DNA of 64,000 nucleotides from Anaeromassilibacillus sp001305115. GTDB taxonomy: Bacteria > Bacillota > Clostridia > Oscillospirales > Acutalibacteraceae. A model generated the notes under the pieces. That model was not told the DNA's origin and ran no database searches. It saw only the letters and a list, made by a program, of their open reading frames with translations. The stretch is taken from contig AP031437.1 in the NCBI GenBank assembly GCA_042854365.1, positions 1,736,001 to 1,800,000 on the forward strand, given 5' to 3'. Within the stretch, counting starts at the first letter, position 1. Each line of letters starts with the position of its first letter. The position numbers and the translations under genes were made by a program. Of this stretch, positions 17,233-24,900 are shown in pieces.

Positions 17233-18180
17233 ATGGATGGGATAAGATTGAATGCGAAAAAACAACTACGGCTGGCAGAATTGGGCCTTTTGGTGGTCAC
17301 CATCATCTGGGGCAGCGGATTTGTCGCAGTGAAAAGCGCAACCGGAAGTCTCGAACCAGCTGCCATTGTTGCGTTGCGTTTCGCGATCGCTGCTGTTTTG
17401 ATGTGTGTCGTCTTTTTCCGGCGGCTGAAAAAAATCGACAAGGGTTGTATCAAAGCCGGCGCTTTGGCTGGTTTTCTCTATTATTTGGCCTTTTACCTGC
17501 AAACATTGGGCGCCAAATACACCACAGCCGGAAAAAACGCCTTTTTAACGGCCGTCTATGTTGTGCTGGTCCCTTTTCTATACTGGATCATTAAAAACCA
17601 ACGGCCGGACGTCTACAATATCTCGGCTGCGTTTCTTTGTTTGATTGGTATTGGGCTTCTCTCGCTCAACGCGGATTTCTCCATCAACATGGGGGATGGT
17701 TTTTCTCTGTTGGGCGGCGTTGGTTTTACCGCACAAATCGTTGCCGCTGCTATTTTAACCCAAAAGCATGACCCTATACTGCTCTCGGTCACGCAGTTTG
17801 GCTTTGCTGCCCTATTTGCAGCGATCACGTCCCTTTTGACCGAACCGATCCCCACCCAGTTTGCTCCTGATGCTCTCACTTATATCCTTTACCTTGGCGT
17901 GTTCAGCACGATGATCGCCTTATTGCTCCAGACCGTCTGCCAAAAATACGTCCCCGCCTCTAAAGCGTCTTTGATTTTGTCTTTGGAATCGGTGTTTGGA
18001 TGTATATGTGGTATTATTTTTCTGCACGAAGCACTCTCTGAGCGCATCCTTGCAGGATTTGTCTTAATCTTTGGCGCCATTTTGCTCTCTGAGGTCAAGC
18101 CCGCTTTTCTTCGTGTTGGTTTTCTAAAAAAATCGTCCATACCAATTCAAAGAGAGGAGAAAGAAGGGTCTGAAGGATGA
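17233..18180 (+). CDS. EamA/DMT family transporter
   Basis: About 315 residues with ten hydrophobic segments in two homologous halves, the drug/metabolite transporter (EamA) fold. The first half starts LAELGLLVVTIIWGSGFVAVKS and the second half holds VQTVCQ-like and GIIFLHEALSERILAGFVLI segments typical of the family. Substrate unknown; members export amino acids or metabolites. The start is uncertain: the ATG at 17233 has only AAAAAGA upstream, and TTG codons at 17185 and 17248 are alternatives. It overlaps the next gene by ATGA, so the two are co-expressed. Confidence 0.85.
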   Translation: MDGIRLNAKKQLRLAELGLLVVTIIWGSGFVAVKSATGSLEPAAIVALRFAIAAVLMCVVFFRRLKKIDKGCIKAGALAGFLYYLAFYLQTLGAKYTTAGKNAFLTAVYVVLVPFLYWIIKNQRPDVYNISAAFLCLIGIGLLSLNADFSINMGDGFSLLGGVGFTAQIVAAAILTQKHDPILLSVTQFGFAALFAAITSLLTEPIPTQFAPDALTYILYLGVFSTMIALLLQTVCQKYVPASKASLILSLESVFGCICGIIFLHEALSERILAGFVLIFGAILLSEVKPAFLRVGFLKKSSIPIQREEKEGSEG

Positions 18181-18929
18181 ACGATCTTTTCCAAAATCCG
18201 CTTTGCCGTCCTTTTGATTTTCCGGGTTCGTCCCAGCACGGCGTCCTATTGGTACACGGCTTTACAGCCACGCCCGGTACCATGCTGCCATTGGGCAAAG
18301 CGCTGGCCCAGTGCGGGTTCCGCGTCAAAGGAATTCTCTTACCTGGACATGGAACGAATGCGGAGGACATGGAACTTCGACGATGGCCCGAATGGCTTGC
18401 TGCTGTACAAGCAGGATTTGACCAATTGGTAAGCGAATGCGGGCGGGTCAGTGTAGCAGGCTTATCCATGGGAGGGACACTCGCGCTTCTTTTGGCGCAA
18501 ACGCGCCCAGTCTATCGCGCGGCGGTCCTCTGCGCGGCGTTACGAGTGCGTAACCGCGCAAGCCGCGCTGCACGTATCCTCTGGCCGGTGATGCGTTATC
18601 ACACGCAAGCCCCTTTTTCCTATGACGGGGAATTTCTTGCACAATACAACGCCTGCTATGACCGTACACCGGTGAGGAGTGTCGCAGAACTCAATGCGTT
18701 GATGCGCCATACCCTCCATGGCCTGAAAGGCGTCCGCTGTCCGCTCCTGGTGGTTCGCGCCGGACAAGATGAGACGGTACTTCCAGTGAGCGCGGAGATC
18801 ATTATGAATCGGGCCGCTTCTACCCACAAACGATTACTCACCCTTTTGAATAGCCCACATGTTTGTACACTGGGGCCGGAGCGAGAACGCCTATTTGCAG
18901 AAATTGCCCATTTTTTTGGCAGTCCCTGA
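18177..18929 (+). CDS. Alpha/beta hydrolase, carboxylesterase type
   Basis: 250 residues with an alpha/beta-hydrolase fold resembling the Geobacillus Est30 group. VLLVHGFTATPGTM contains the oxyanion loop, GLSMGG (about 95-100) the nucleophile serine, RAGQDETV the acid and SPHVC the histidine, so the triad is complete. It probably hydrolyses short-chain esters or lipids; the natural substrate is not evident. Its start overlaps the stop of the EamA gene. It ends 25 bp before repeat copy 1, which probably serves as its terminator. Confidence 0.88.
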   Translation: MNDLFQNPLCRPFDFPGSSQHGVLLVHGFTATPGTMLPLGKALAQCGFRVKGILLPGHGTNAEDMELRRWPEWLAAVQAGFDQLVSECGRVSVAGLSMGGTLALLLAQTRPVYRAAVLCAALRVRNRASRAARILWPVMRYHTQAPFSYDGEFLAQYNACYDRTPVRSVAELNALMRHTLHGLKGVRCPLLVVRAGQDETVLPVSAEIIMNRAASTHKRLLTLLNSPHVCTLGPERERLFAEIAHFFGSP

Positions 18930-18953
18930 AACATCGACCCATATGAATAAAAT

Positions 18954-19090
18954 AAGAGGGTGTCCCAAAAGTCATAAAATGACGAAAGGGATACCCTCGT
19001 TTTTTAGAAACTCCGAGTTTTTTCAAAACAGAAAGGGGATGCCCCTTTCCTATGAATCGAAAGATTCGTAGTTTGGGAACACCCTCTTTT
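18954..19090. repeat. Palindromic repeat, copy 1 (MITE-like, terminator-like)
   Basis: 137 bp bounded by inverted ends AAGAGGGTGTCCCAAA and GTTTGGGAACACCCTCTT. The left half is a hairpin (GAGGGTGTCCC with GGGATACCCTC around TCATaaaaTGA) followed by TTTTTT. The right half has GGGGATGCCCC and GAATCGAAAGATTC. It lies between convergent genes and could terminate both. Copies 2 and 3 are at 24611 and 60058. Confidence 0.85.
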
Positions 19091-19098
19091 CCATTGGA

Positions 19099-20373
19099 TT
19101 ATACCTGTGCCAAAGCCTGTTTGATGTCGTCCAAGATGTCCTCCGGATTTTCAATACCCACGGACATACGAATCATATCTGCGCTGATGCCGCCCTCTAT
19201 GAGCTGCTCATCCGTCAACTGGCGGTGTGTGGTGCTGGCGGGATGCAGCACACAAGTCCGCAGATCCGCTACATGGATCACGATGGAAGCAAGCTTCAAG
19301 CTCTCCATAAACTTGGCAGCAGCCTCTCGGCCGCCCTTGATTCCGAAGGAGATCACCCCACAGGTGCCATTCGGCATATACTTTTGAGCCAACTGGTAAT
19401 ATTTACTACTTTTGAGCCCTGGGTAATTGACCCACGCAATGTGGTCATCCTGTTCCAAGAATGCGGCAACCTTCAACGCATTGGAGCAATGGCGCTCCAT
19501 ACGCAGGGCGAGCGTCTCCAGGCCAAGGTTCAGCAGGAAAGCATTCTGCGGGCTCGCCTGCGCTCCCAAATCACGCATCAAGTGAGCGCGCGCTTTGGCG
19601 ATATAAGCCGCATTGCCGAACTGCTTGCAGTAGACAACGCCATGATAGGATTCATCCGGCTCTGTGAACTCCGGGAATTTCCCATTGTTCCAGTCAAATT
19701 TTCCACTGTCCACAATCACGCCGCCAACCTGTACGGCATGTCCGTCCATATACTTGGTGGTGGAGTGGATGATAATATCCGCCCCGAATTCAAATGGCCG
19801 GCAATTGATTGGGGTTGCAAAGGTGTTGTCCACAATCAACGGAACCCCATGCGCATGCGCCACTTTTGCAAAGAGTTCCAAATCTGTCACAATCAAGGCC
19901 GGATTCGAGAGCGTCTCCGCAAAAACACACCGCGTATTCGGCTGGAATGCAGCATGTAGCTCTTCCTCAGTGCTCTCCGGAGAGACAAAAGTAAAATCAA
20001 TTCCCATCTCATGCATGGTCTTATAAAAAAGGTTAAATGTCCCGCCATAAATTGCACTGGAACAAACAACATGTCCACCTGCGCGGCAAATATTAAAAAT
20101 AGAAATCAAAGAAGCCGCCTGCCCGGAAGAGGTAATCAGCGCACCAACGCCCCCCTCCAGCGCCGCAATTTTCTTTTCAACTGCATCGATCGTAGGATTT
20201 CCCAGACGGGTATAAAAGAACCCATCCTTCTCCAAGTCAAATAGTTTTCCCAGCGTCTCCGCGTGGTCATACTTATAGGTTGTACTCTGGACAATGGGTA
20301 GCACACGCGGCTCTCCGTCGCCGGGCGTGTATCCAGCATGGATACAATTGGTATCAATTCGATACGGACTCAT
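19099..20373 (-). CDS. metY: O-acetylhomoserine sulfhydrylase / aminocarboxypropyltransferase
   Basis: Gamma-family PLP enzyme of 424 residues. Features are YTRLGNPT, SSGQAA (phosphate site), IVDNTFATP (Asp to the pyridine nitrogen) and the Schiff-base lysine in HSTTKYMDGH. The length and the insert near YHGVVY fit MetY, which joins O-acetylhomoserine and sulfide to homocysteine, rather than the shorter MetB/MetC; methionine gamma-lyase is the main alternative. The family-like start MSPYRIDTNCIHAGY is the ATG at 20373 with AGAGGAA; the longer open frame to 20472 has no SD. No SAM riboswitch is visible in the 120-nt leader. metK and luxS in this window act on connected steps. Confidence 0.88.
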   Translation of the reverse strand: MSPYRIDTNCIHAGYTPGDGEPRVLPIVQSTTYKYDHAETLGKLFDLEKDGFFYTRLGNPTIDAVEKKIAALEGGVGALITSSGQAASLISIFNICRAGGHVVCSSAIYGGTFNLFYKTMHEMGIDFTFVSPESTEEELHAAFQPNTRCVFAETLSNPALIVTDLELFAKVAHAHGVPLIVDNTFATPINCRPFEFGADIIIHSTTKYMDGHAVQVGGVIVDSGKFDWNNGKFPEFTEPDESYHGVVYCKQFGNAAYIAKARAHLMRDLGAQASPQNAFLLNLGLETLALRMERHCSNALKVAAFLEQDDHIAWVNYPGLKSSKYYQLAQKYMPNGTCGVISFGIKGGREAAAKFMESLKLASIVIHVADLRTCVLHPASTTHRQLTDEQLIEGGISADMIRMSVGIENPEDILDDIKQALAQV

Positions 20374-20496
20374 GGAAACATTCCTCTTTTCACATCTGAA
20401 TTTATGATGACCGCCGCGAAGGGTCCCGCACACCGAAGGCGCCAAACGATTTTCTCCGGCCTGCGGAACCACAAGTGCGGTTAAAAACGTATATCA
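20374..20496 (-). other. Leader region of metY, possible structure
   Basis: 123 nt between the zinc-ribbon gene and metY. On the minus strand CCGCAC and GTGCGG (about 50 nt apart) can enclose a smaller GC stem. It does not match the SAM-I, SAM-II or SAM-IV sequences I know, and no clear promoter is seen. metY may be read from the promoter at 21002-21031. Confidence 0.3.
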
Positions 20497-20973
20497 TCAA
20501 GGATAGAGCAGAGATTTTACCCATCCTGCCGCCGCATCCGCCATCGTGACAACGGCCCAGATCAACAAAATAAAAAGCACCACTGAAATTGCACGCACGA
20601 TGAATCGCTTGCGCGGGCTCATTTCAGCAGCTTCATCCGCTTCTTCAGCGCTTTTTCCCGAACCGGTTACACCGATATGGTACATCAATTCAACCGCCTC
20701 TTCCAAACGGTCATACGGCACAAAGATGTTTTTATTACACATCCCGCCTTCCCCTGCATAGGCGGATGCAATCCCTTCTACACCGCAAACACGTTCCTCA
20801 TGTGGGATTTCCTGGCCGTCCAACGCACCGGCGATTCTACGGCATTTTTTCTCTGTCGCTGTAAGCAGCATCACCGGGTCGCCCTCCTGGGGGTCCCGCA
20901 GCTTTTTGCTGTTGCAGGCAGGGCAACGATCCCCTTCTTTTACCAGGACCTGGCACTTGGGACAATAGAGCAT
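20497..20973 (-). CDS. Zinc-ribbon membrane protein with DUF2007-like domain
   Basis: 158 residues. The N-terminus is a zinc ribbon (MLYCPKCQ and CPAC, two CxxC pairs about residues 4-22). The middle (VMLLTATEKKCRRIAGALDG ... FVPYDRLEEAVELM) resembles DUF2007, a small signal-transducing-type fold. A membrane segment lies near the C-terminus (FIVRAISVVLFILLIWAVV, about 122-140). Function unknown. The ATG at 20973 with GAGAGGAAG is preferred over an upstream start. A promoter with -10 TATGAT lies at 21002-21031; metY follows 123 bp downstream. Confidence 0.75.
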   Translation of the reverse strand: MLYCPKCQVLVKEGDRCPACNSKKLRDPQEGDPVMLLTATEKKCRRIAGALDGQEIPHEERVCGVEGIASAYAGEGGMCNKNIFVPYDRLEEAVELMYHIGVTGSGKSAEEADEAAEMSPRKRFIVRAISVVLFILLIWAVVTMADAAAGWVKSLLYP

Positions 20974-21001
20974 CGTTTCACTTCCTCTCTGTTCTTGTAC
21001 C

Positions 21002-21031
21002 ATCATAGCACACGAACAGGCGCTCTTGCAA
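21002..21031 (-). promoter_or_regulatory. Promoter of the zinc-ribbon gene
   Basis: Minus strand TTGCAA (21026-21031), 18-bp spacer ending in TGC, -10 TATGAT (21002-21007); an extended -10. Confidence 0.65.
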
Positions 21032-21045
21032 TCTTTTTATCCCCG

Positions 21046-21627
21046 CTAGCCGAAAATAGGCTGAAGCTGCCGCCCCTCCAATGCGGCAAGGGCCGCTGGG
21101 AGCAACTTCTCAAAGTCCGCCACCAGAGAATACGGTTTTTTCTCTGGATCATCCTGCGCCAAAGGCACAAAATAGACATGTTTCGTGTTGAGTAATTTAC
21201 CAATGTTCTGTGCGGATGCTGCCAACGCATCGTTGGTCGCTAGCGCTAAAAGAACCGGCCGGCCAATGCGCAGATTGGATTTTACCGCCATCGTGACTGG
21301 CGTGTCCGTGATGCCATTGGCAAGCTTTGCAAGGGTATTTCCTGTACAAGGTGCCACGATCATCAGATCAACCATCTTCTTGGGGCCGATCGGTTCCGCC
21401 TCCACAATGGTCTGTATAACATCCCGTCCAGAAATGTCGTGCAGCTCCTGCACAAAGTCGGCTGCTTTGCCAAATCGCGTGTCCGTTTTTGCCGCATTAT
21501 AGGACATGACCGGCAATAAATGGTATCCCTTTTCCGCTAAGAAACGCATTTGCTTCAGGGACTTCGAAAATGTACAGAACGAGCCGCACAGTGCATAGCC
21601 AAACGTCAAATCGTTCAAAGTCCTCAC
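21046..21627 (-). CDS. spoVFB: Dipicolinate synthase subunit B
   Basis: Flavoprotein-like subunit (193 residues) of the enzyme that makes dipicolinic acid, the calcium chelator packed into the spore core. The flavodoxin-like fold shows as YALCGSFCTFSK and VDLMIVAPCTGNTLAKLANGITDTPVTMA. It works with SpoVFA in the mother cell. The GTG at 21627 overlaps the spoVFA stop as GTGA, but the GGAGG there is only 1 bp from GTG; the TTG at 21618, 10 bp after GGAGG, may be the true start. Transcribed from the sigma-K-like promoter upstream of spoVFA. Confidence 0.93.
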   Translation of the reverse strand: MRTLNDLTFGYALCGSFCTFSKSLKQMRFLAEKGYHLLPVMSYNAAKTDTRFGKAADFVQELHDISGRDVIQTIVEAEPIGPKKMVDLMIVAPCTGNTLAKLANGITDTPVTMAVKSNLRIGRPVLLALATNDALAASAQNIGKLLNTKHVYFVPLAQDDPEKKPYSLVADFEKLLPAALAALEGRQLQPIFG

Positions 21628-22484
21628 TCCTCCATGATGTTGTAGATGGTGTTTTTGATGATTTCTCCAGCTGCCTTTGGTGCAACCCGGCCGGGTAAAG
21701 ACAACGCTTTGATCGTTCGGATTCCCAGCTTGTCGGCCGCCTCATAGTCCACGCCGCCGGGAGCGCTGGCCAAGTCGATCAAAATGGTGCCTTCCCGCGC
21801 CTTGGAAAGCATTCTTCTGTTAAAAACCATGGCGGGAATGGTATTGAAGATCAAGTCGTATTGGTCCCGGTCGCAGATGTCGTCCGTTTTGATCGCCTGA
21901 TATCCGAACAATTCAATCCAGGCAAGGTCGCTTGTTCTACGGGCGCTCACCGTGACCTTGGCGCCAATCCCACGCAGCATCCAAGCCAGCACCTTCCCTA
22001 TCCGGCCGTATCCGGCCACCAGGCAATTGCTGCCATTGATGGTTCCCGCGTATTCCCGCATGGCAATTTCGAGCGCCCCTTCCGCTGTGGGAACCGTATT
22101 CTTTACCGCGAAATCCTCACGGGTATAGTAGTCATAGGCGTCGATGCCATCCCATAATTCACTGGTGAGGAACAACTTTCCCATCATCCCGCCAAAAACG
22201 GTCTTGTTGCGCATATACTCCGCAAAATCATCGTCCAGCAGGGTCTTTTTTTCACTATACTGCGTATTTAAGTACTTTCCGTCCGCTGTCACTGGCAAGG
22301 GCAGAATGATATTTTCACATCTGGCAGCGATCTCGCCCAATTCGGCTTTGATGACGCCTTTCTTAAAATCTACGGTGTCAAAACCGAATGCGTACACGGT
22401 GTATCCATCTGAAGCGATGGATTCGGCCAGAGCAATCTGCCGCCGGTCGCCGCCGACTACGCCGAAACTGTTATAATCGATCAT
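21624..22484 (-). CDS. spoVFA: Dipicolinate synthase subunit A
   Basis: 286 residues, the dehydrogenase-like subunit of dipicolinate synthase. The N-terminal domain (FGVVGGDRRQIALAESIASD) and a Rossmann NAD(P) site (NCLVAGYGRIGKVLAWML) followed by SARRTSDLAW are characteristic; the C-terminus has IDLASAPGGVDYEAA. It converts the dihydrodipicolinate-pathway intermediate to dipicolinate with SpoVFB. SD AGGAGG lies 8 bp before the ATG. A good sigma-K promoter match (22553-22579) agrees with late mother-cell expression. Confidence 0.95.
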   Translation of the reverse strand: MIDYNSFGVVGGDRRQIALAESIASDGYTVYAFGFDTVDFKKGVIKAELGEIAARCENIILPLPVTADGKYLNTQYSEKKTLLDDDFAEYMRNKTVFGGMMGKLFLTSELWDGIDAYDYYTREDFAVKNTVPTAEGALEIAMREYAGTINGSNCLVAGYGRIGKVLAWMLRGIGAKVTVSARRTSDLAWIELFGYQAIKTDDICDRDQYDLIFNTIPAMVFNRRMLSKAREGTILIDLASAPGGVDYEAADKLGIRTIKALSLPGRVAPKAAGEIIKNTIYNIMEE

Positions 22485-22552
22485 ATTTCAAACCTCCTGT
22501 ACGGACTGAACAGCCGATCGTTCCCTCTTCCCTAGGAAATATGGCTGTAATC

Positions 22553-22579
22553 TATAGTATGGGGATTTTTTTACTATGT
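22553..22579 (-). promoter_or_regulatory. Sigma-K-like promoter of spoVFA-spoVFB
   Basis: Minus strand -10 CATACTATA (22553-22561) fits CATANNNTA. Sixteen bp upstream is the -35 AC (22578-22579). This is the Bacillus sigma-K consensus, and spoVF is a known sigma-K target. Confidence 0.7.
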
Positions 22580-22646
22580 GATTATCCTAGACAAAATCCC
22601 CCCAAAGCCCACCAAAGATTTTTCTTGTCAAAATTTCAAGAAACTG

Positions 22647-22675
22647 TTTATTCTTTTGGGATTTTGCAATATAAT
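22647..22675 (+). promoter_or_regulatory. Candidate promoter of murC
   Basis: -10 TATAAT (22670-22675) with a weak -35 TTTATT (22647-22652) at 17 bp. About 100 bp upstream of the murC ATG. Confidence 0.5.
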
Positions 22676-22774
22676 AAATTAGTTAAGTCTGTCAATGGCG
22701 GACATTCCCTTATATACGGCCCAACCGGCCAAAAGCGTTTCCTTTTTTAACATCTACTAAGGAGATCATATAGA

Positions 22775-24157
22775 ATGGACAGCAACGACATTTTAGCAAA
22801 GGTTCAGAAAATTCATTTTGTAGGGATCGGTGGGTCTGGCATGTGCCCAATCGCCGAGATCCTGCACCACAAAGGTTATCATCTCACGGGTTCCGACACC
22901 AACGAATCCGACACTTTACAACGGATTCGTTCCTATGGCATTCCCGTGTCTATGGGGCATCAAGCAGAAAACATTGGCGATGCCGAATTGGTTGTCTACA
23001 CGGCGGCGGTGAAAGCAGATAACCCGGAACTTGTGGCCGCGCGTGAAAAGGGCATTCCAACGGTGGAGCGATCGGTCATGCTCGGCATGGTGACCCGGCG
23101 GTATCCCAACTCTGTGGCGGTCTCTGGAACACATGGAAAAACCACCACCACCGCGCTCATCACACAAATTTTTGTCAATGCGGGGATCGATCCCTCTGCC
23201 ATCATCGGCGGCAAACTCCCCTTTATCGGTGGAAATGGCCGTGTCGGCAAATCAGAAACCATTGTCTGCGAAGCCTGTGAATATGTGGATACCTTCCTGC
23301 ATTTGGAACCTGCGCTGTCCGTAATTTTAAATATCGACGCAGACCATCTGGATTATTTTAAAACTCTGGAAAATATCATTCGCTCGTTCCACCAGTTTGC
23401 CCTTCAAACTTCCCGCCTGCTTGTGGTAAACGGCGACGATGTCAACACCCGCAAGGCAGTCGAGGGAATCCCATCCGAGAAGCTCCTGACCTTCGGTTTT
23501 GAACAAGGCAATGACTACCGCGCAGTAAATGTCGCGGATACCAAGCGTGCCTGTGAACGTTTCACTGTCTTGAAAAAAGGTGTCCCACTTTGTGAAGCAA
23601 GCCTGCGGATTCCAGGAAAGCACAATATCTACAATGCATTGGCTGCGGTAGCTGTCGCAGACTTTATGGGGGTGGATGCGCAGACGATTGCGGAAAGTCT
23701 CCACCAATTCACAGGGGTACATCGCCGCTTTGAGATTCTCGGTACTTTTGACGGTGTGACCGTTGCTGACGATTTTGCCCATCACCCCACAGAACTGACC
23801 GCTACCCTAACCGCGGCTATGCAGATGGGGTTCCGTGAAGTGTGGGCGGTTTTCCAGCCACATACCTTCTCACGCACCTATATGCTGTTGGACGATTTTG
23901 CCAAAGCGTTGTCGATTCCCGATCATGCTGTGCTCTCGGAAATTCTTCCTGTACGTGAGGTCAACACCTACCATATTTACGCGAAGGACCTTGCTGAAAA
24001 GATTCCAGGTTGCGTGTGGTTTCCAACCTTTGAGGAAATCAGCGACTATGTACTTTCAAAAGCGCAGGAAGGGGATTTGATTCTTACTCTCGGTGGCGGC
24101 GACGTCTATAAATGCGCCAATCGGATTGTGGAGAAATATCAGGCGCAGGGAAAATAG
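22775..24157 (+). CDS. murC: UDP-N-acetylmuramate--L-alanine ligase
   Basis: 460 residues. ATP-dependent ligase adding the first amino acid of the peptidoglycan stem peptide in the cytoplasm. Three domains: N-terminal Rossmann (VGIGGSGM, about 16-23), central ATPase with SGTHGKTTTT (about 115-124), and C-terminal domain with DDFAHHPTE, the MurC signature. SD AAGGAG precedes the ATG. It is divergent from spoVFAB and separate from the usual division/cell-wall cluster. The 3' region holds interleaved inverted repeats (24196-24320) and repeat copy 2. Confidence 0.96.
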   Translation: MDSNDILAKVQKIHFVGIGGSGMCPIAEILHHKGYHLTGSDTNESDTLQRIRSYGIPVSMGHQAENIGDAELVVYTAAVKADNPELVAAREKGIPTVERSVMLGMVTRRYPNSVAVSGTHGKTTTTALITQIFVNAGIDPSAIIGGKLPFIGGNGRVGKSETIVCEACEYVDTFLHLEPALSVILNIDADHLDYFKTLENIIRSFHQFALQTSRLLVVNGDDVNTRKAVEGIPSEKLLTFGFEQGNDYRAVNVADTKRACERFTVLKKGVPLCEASLRIPGKHNIYNALAAVAVADFMGVDAQTIAESLHQFTGVHRRFEILGTFDGVTVADDFAHHPTELTATLTAAMQMGFREVWAVFQPHTFSRTYMLLDDFAKALSIPDHAVLSEILPVREVNTYHIYAKDLAEKIPGCVWFPTFEEISDYVLSKAQEGDLILTLGGGDVYKCANRIVEKYQAQGK

Positions 24158-24195
24158 AAAATTGCTTTTCTGTATGTAATACAAGGTTGCGTGTG

Positions 24196-24320
24196 AATCC
24201 GACAACCGTACCGTTGGATAGGGGAGCCATGCTCCTGCATTGGCAGAAAACCTGGCTCCTCGGTACTGTTCGCTATCGTCGGATTTTACGGATCATCTCT
24301 CTGGTATGGCCCCTATCCAA
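24196..24320 (+). repeat. Two interleaved inverted repeats downstream of murC
   Basis: Pair A: AATCCGAC..CGTACCG (24196-24213) with CGGTAC..GTCGGATT (24261-24285). Pair B: TTGGATAGGGG (24214-24224) with CCCCTATCCAA (24310-24320), a perfect 11-bp match. The order A-B-A'-B' cannot nest, so as RNA it would be a pseudoknot or two alternative folds. GGAGCC/GGCTCC (24223-24259) adds a third small stem. No coding sequence is evident between 24158 and 24610. Confidence 0.5.
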
Positions 24321-24610
24321 GCCGGATTTCATAGACAATTCATACCAATCGAATGCAGGTTGCAGCTTTTTGAAAAAGAACCGTATGTTCCATCTTCACC
24401 AAAAGGGAAAAAGAGGAATGCGGATATGGCCATCACAGCATCCTTTCGATTCCTTATCAAAGGAATTGGCCCCTCCTAACAGGGCATCCGCCATGTATTA
24501 GCTCCTTATTTATCGGATTGTTTCCTTTCAAAAAAGCTATCCCTTATGATGGTACGAGTCTGTAAAGCAAGGTTCTCTATCTCTGATTTTTAAAAGAAGT
24601 CCAAAATAAA

Positions 24611-24746
24611 AATAGGGTATCCAAAAGCCATGAAATGGCTTTTAGATACCCTTGTTTTTTTAGAAACGCAGATATTTTCCCAAACAGAAAGAGGATGCCC
24701 CTTTCCTATGAATCGAAAGATTCGTAGTTTTGGGACACCCTCTTTT
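24611..24746. repeat. Palindromic repeat, copy 2
   Basis: Same element as at 18954. The left end has decayed to AATAGGGTATCC and the right end is intact (TTTTGGGACACCCTCTTTT). The left hairpin carries GCCATgaaATGGC where copy 3 has GTCATgaaATGAC, a compensated base change. Between convergent murC and mreB. The remaining 24747-24900 shows nothing recognisable. Confidence 0.85.
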
Positions 24747-24900
24747 CCCTTTTTATGGATTCACTCCATTTGGAAATCCGAAACCTCTTCGAGCCTTGGA
24801 ATCTATTTCTCGCGCTTTCACAGAATATCTATCTCTTTATCGATTTTTCCCATCAAAGGGTTCCTCGTCAATACGGCCTAAAGAGACATACCGTTGCCTT

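Noticed and set aside
24747..24900. Possible start of a protein downstream of repeat copy 2
   Set aside because: Short frames without SD; continuous with the repeat's flank and the mreB 3' side.
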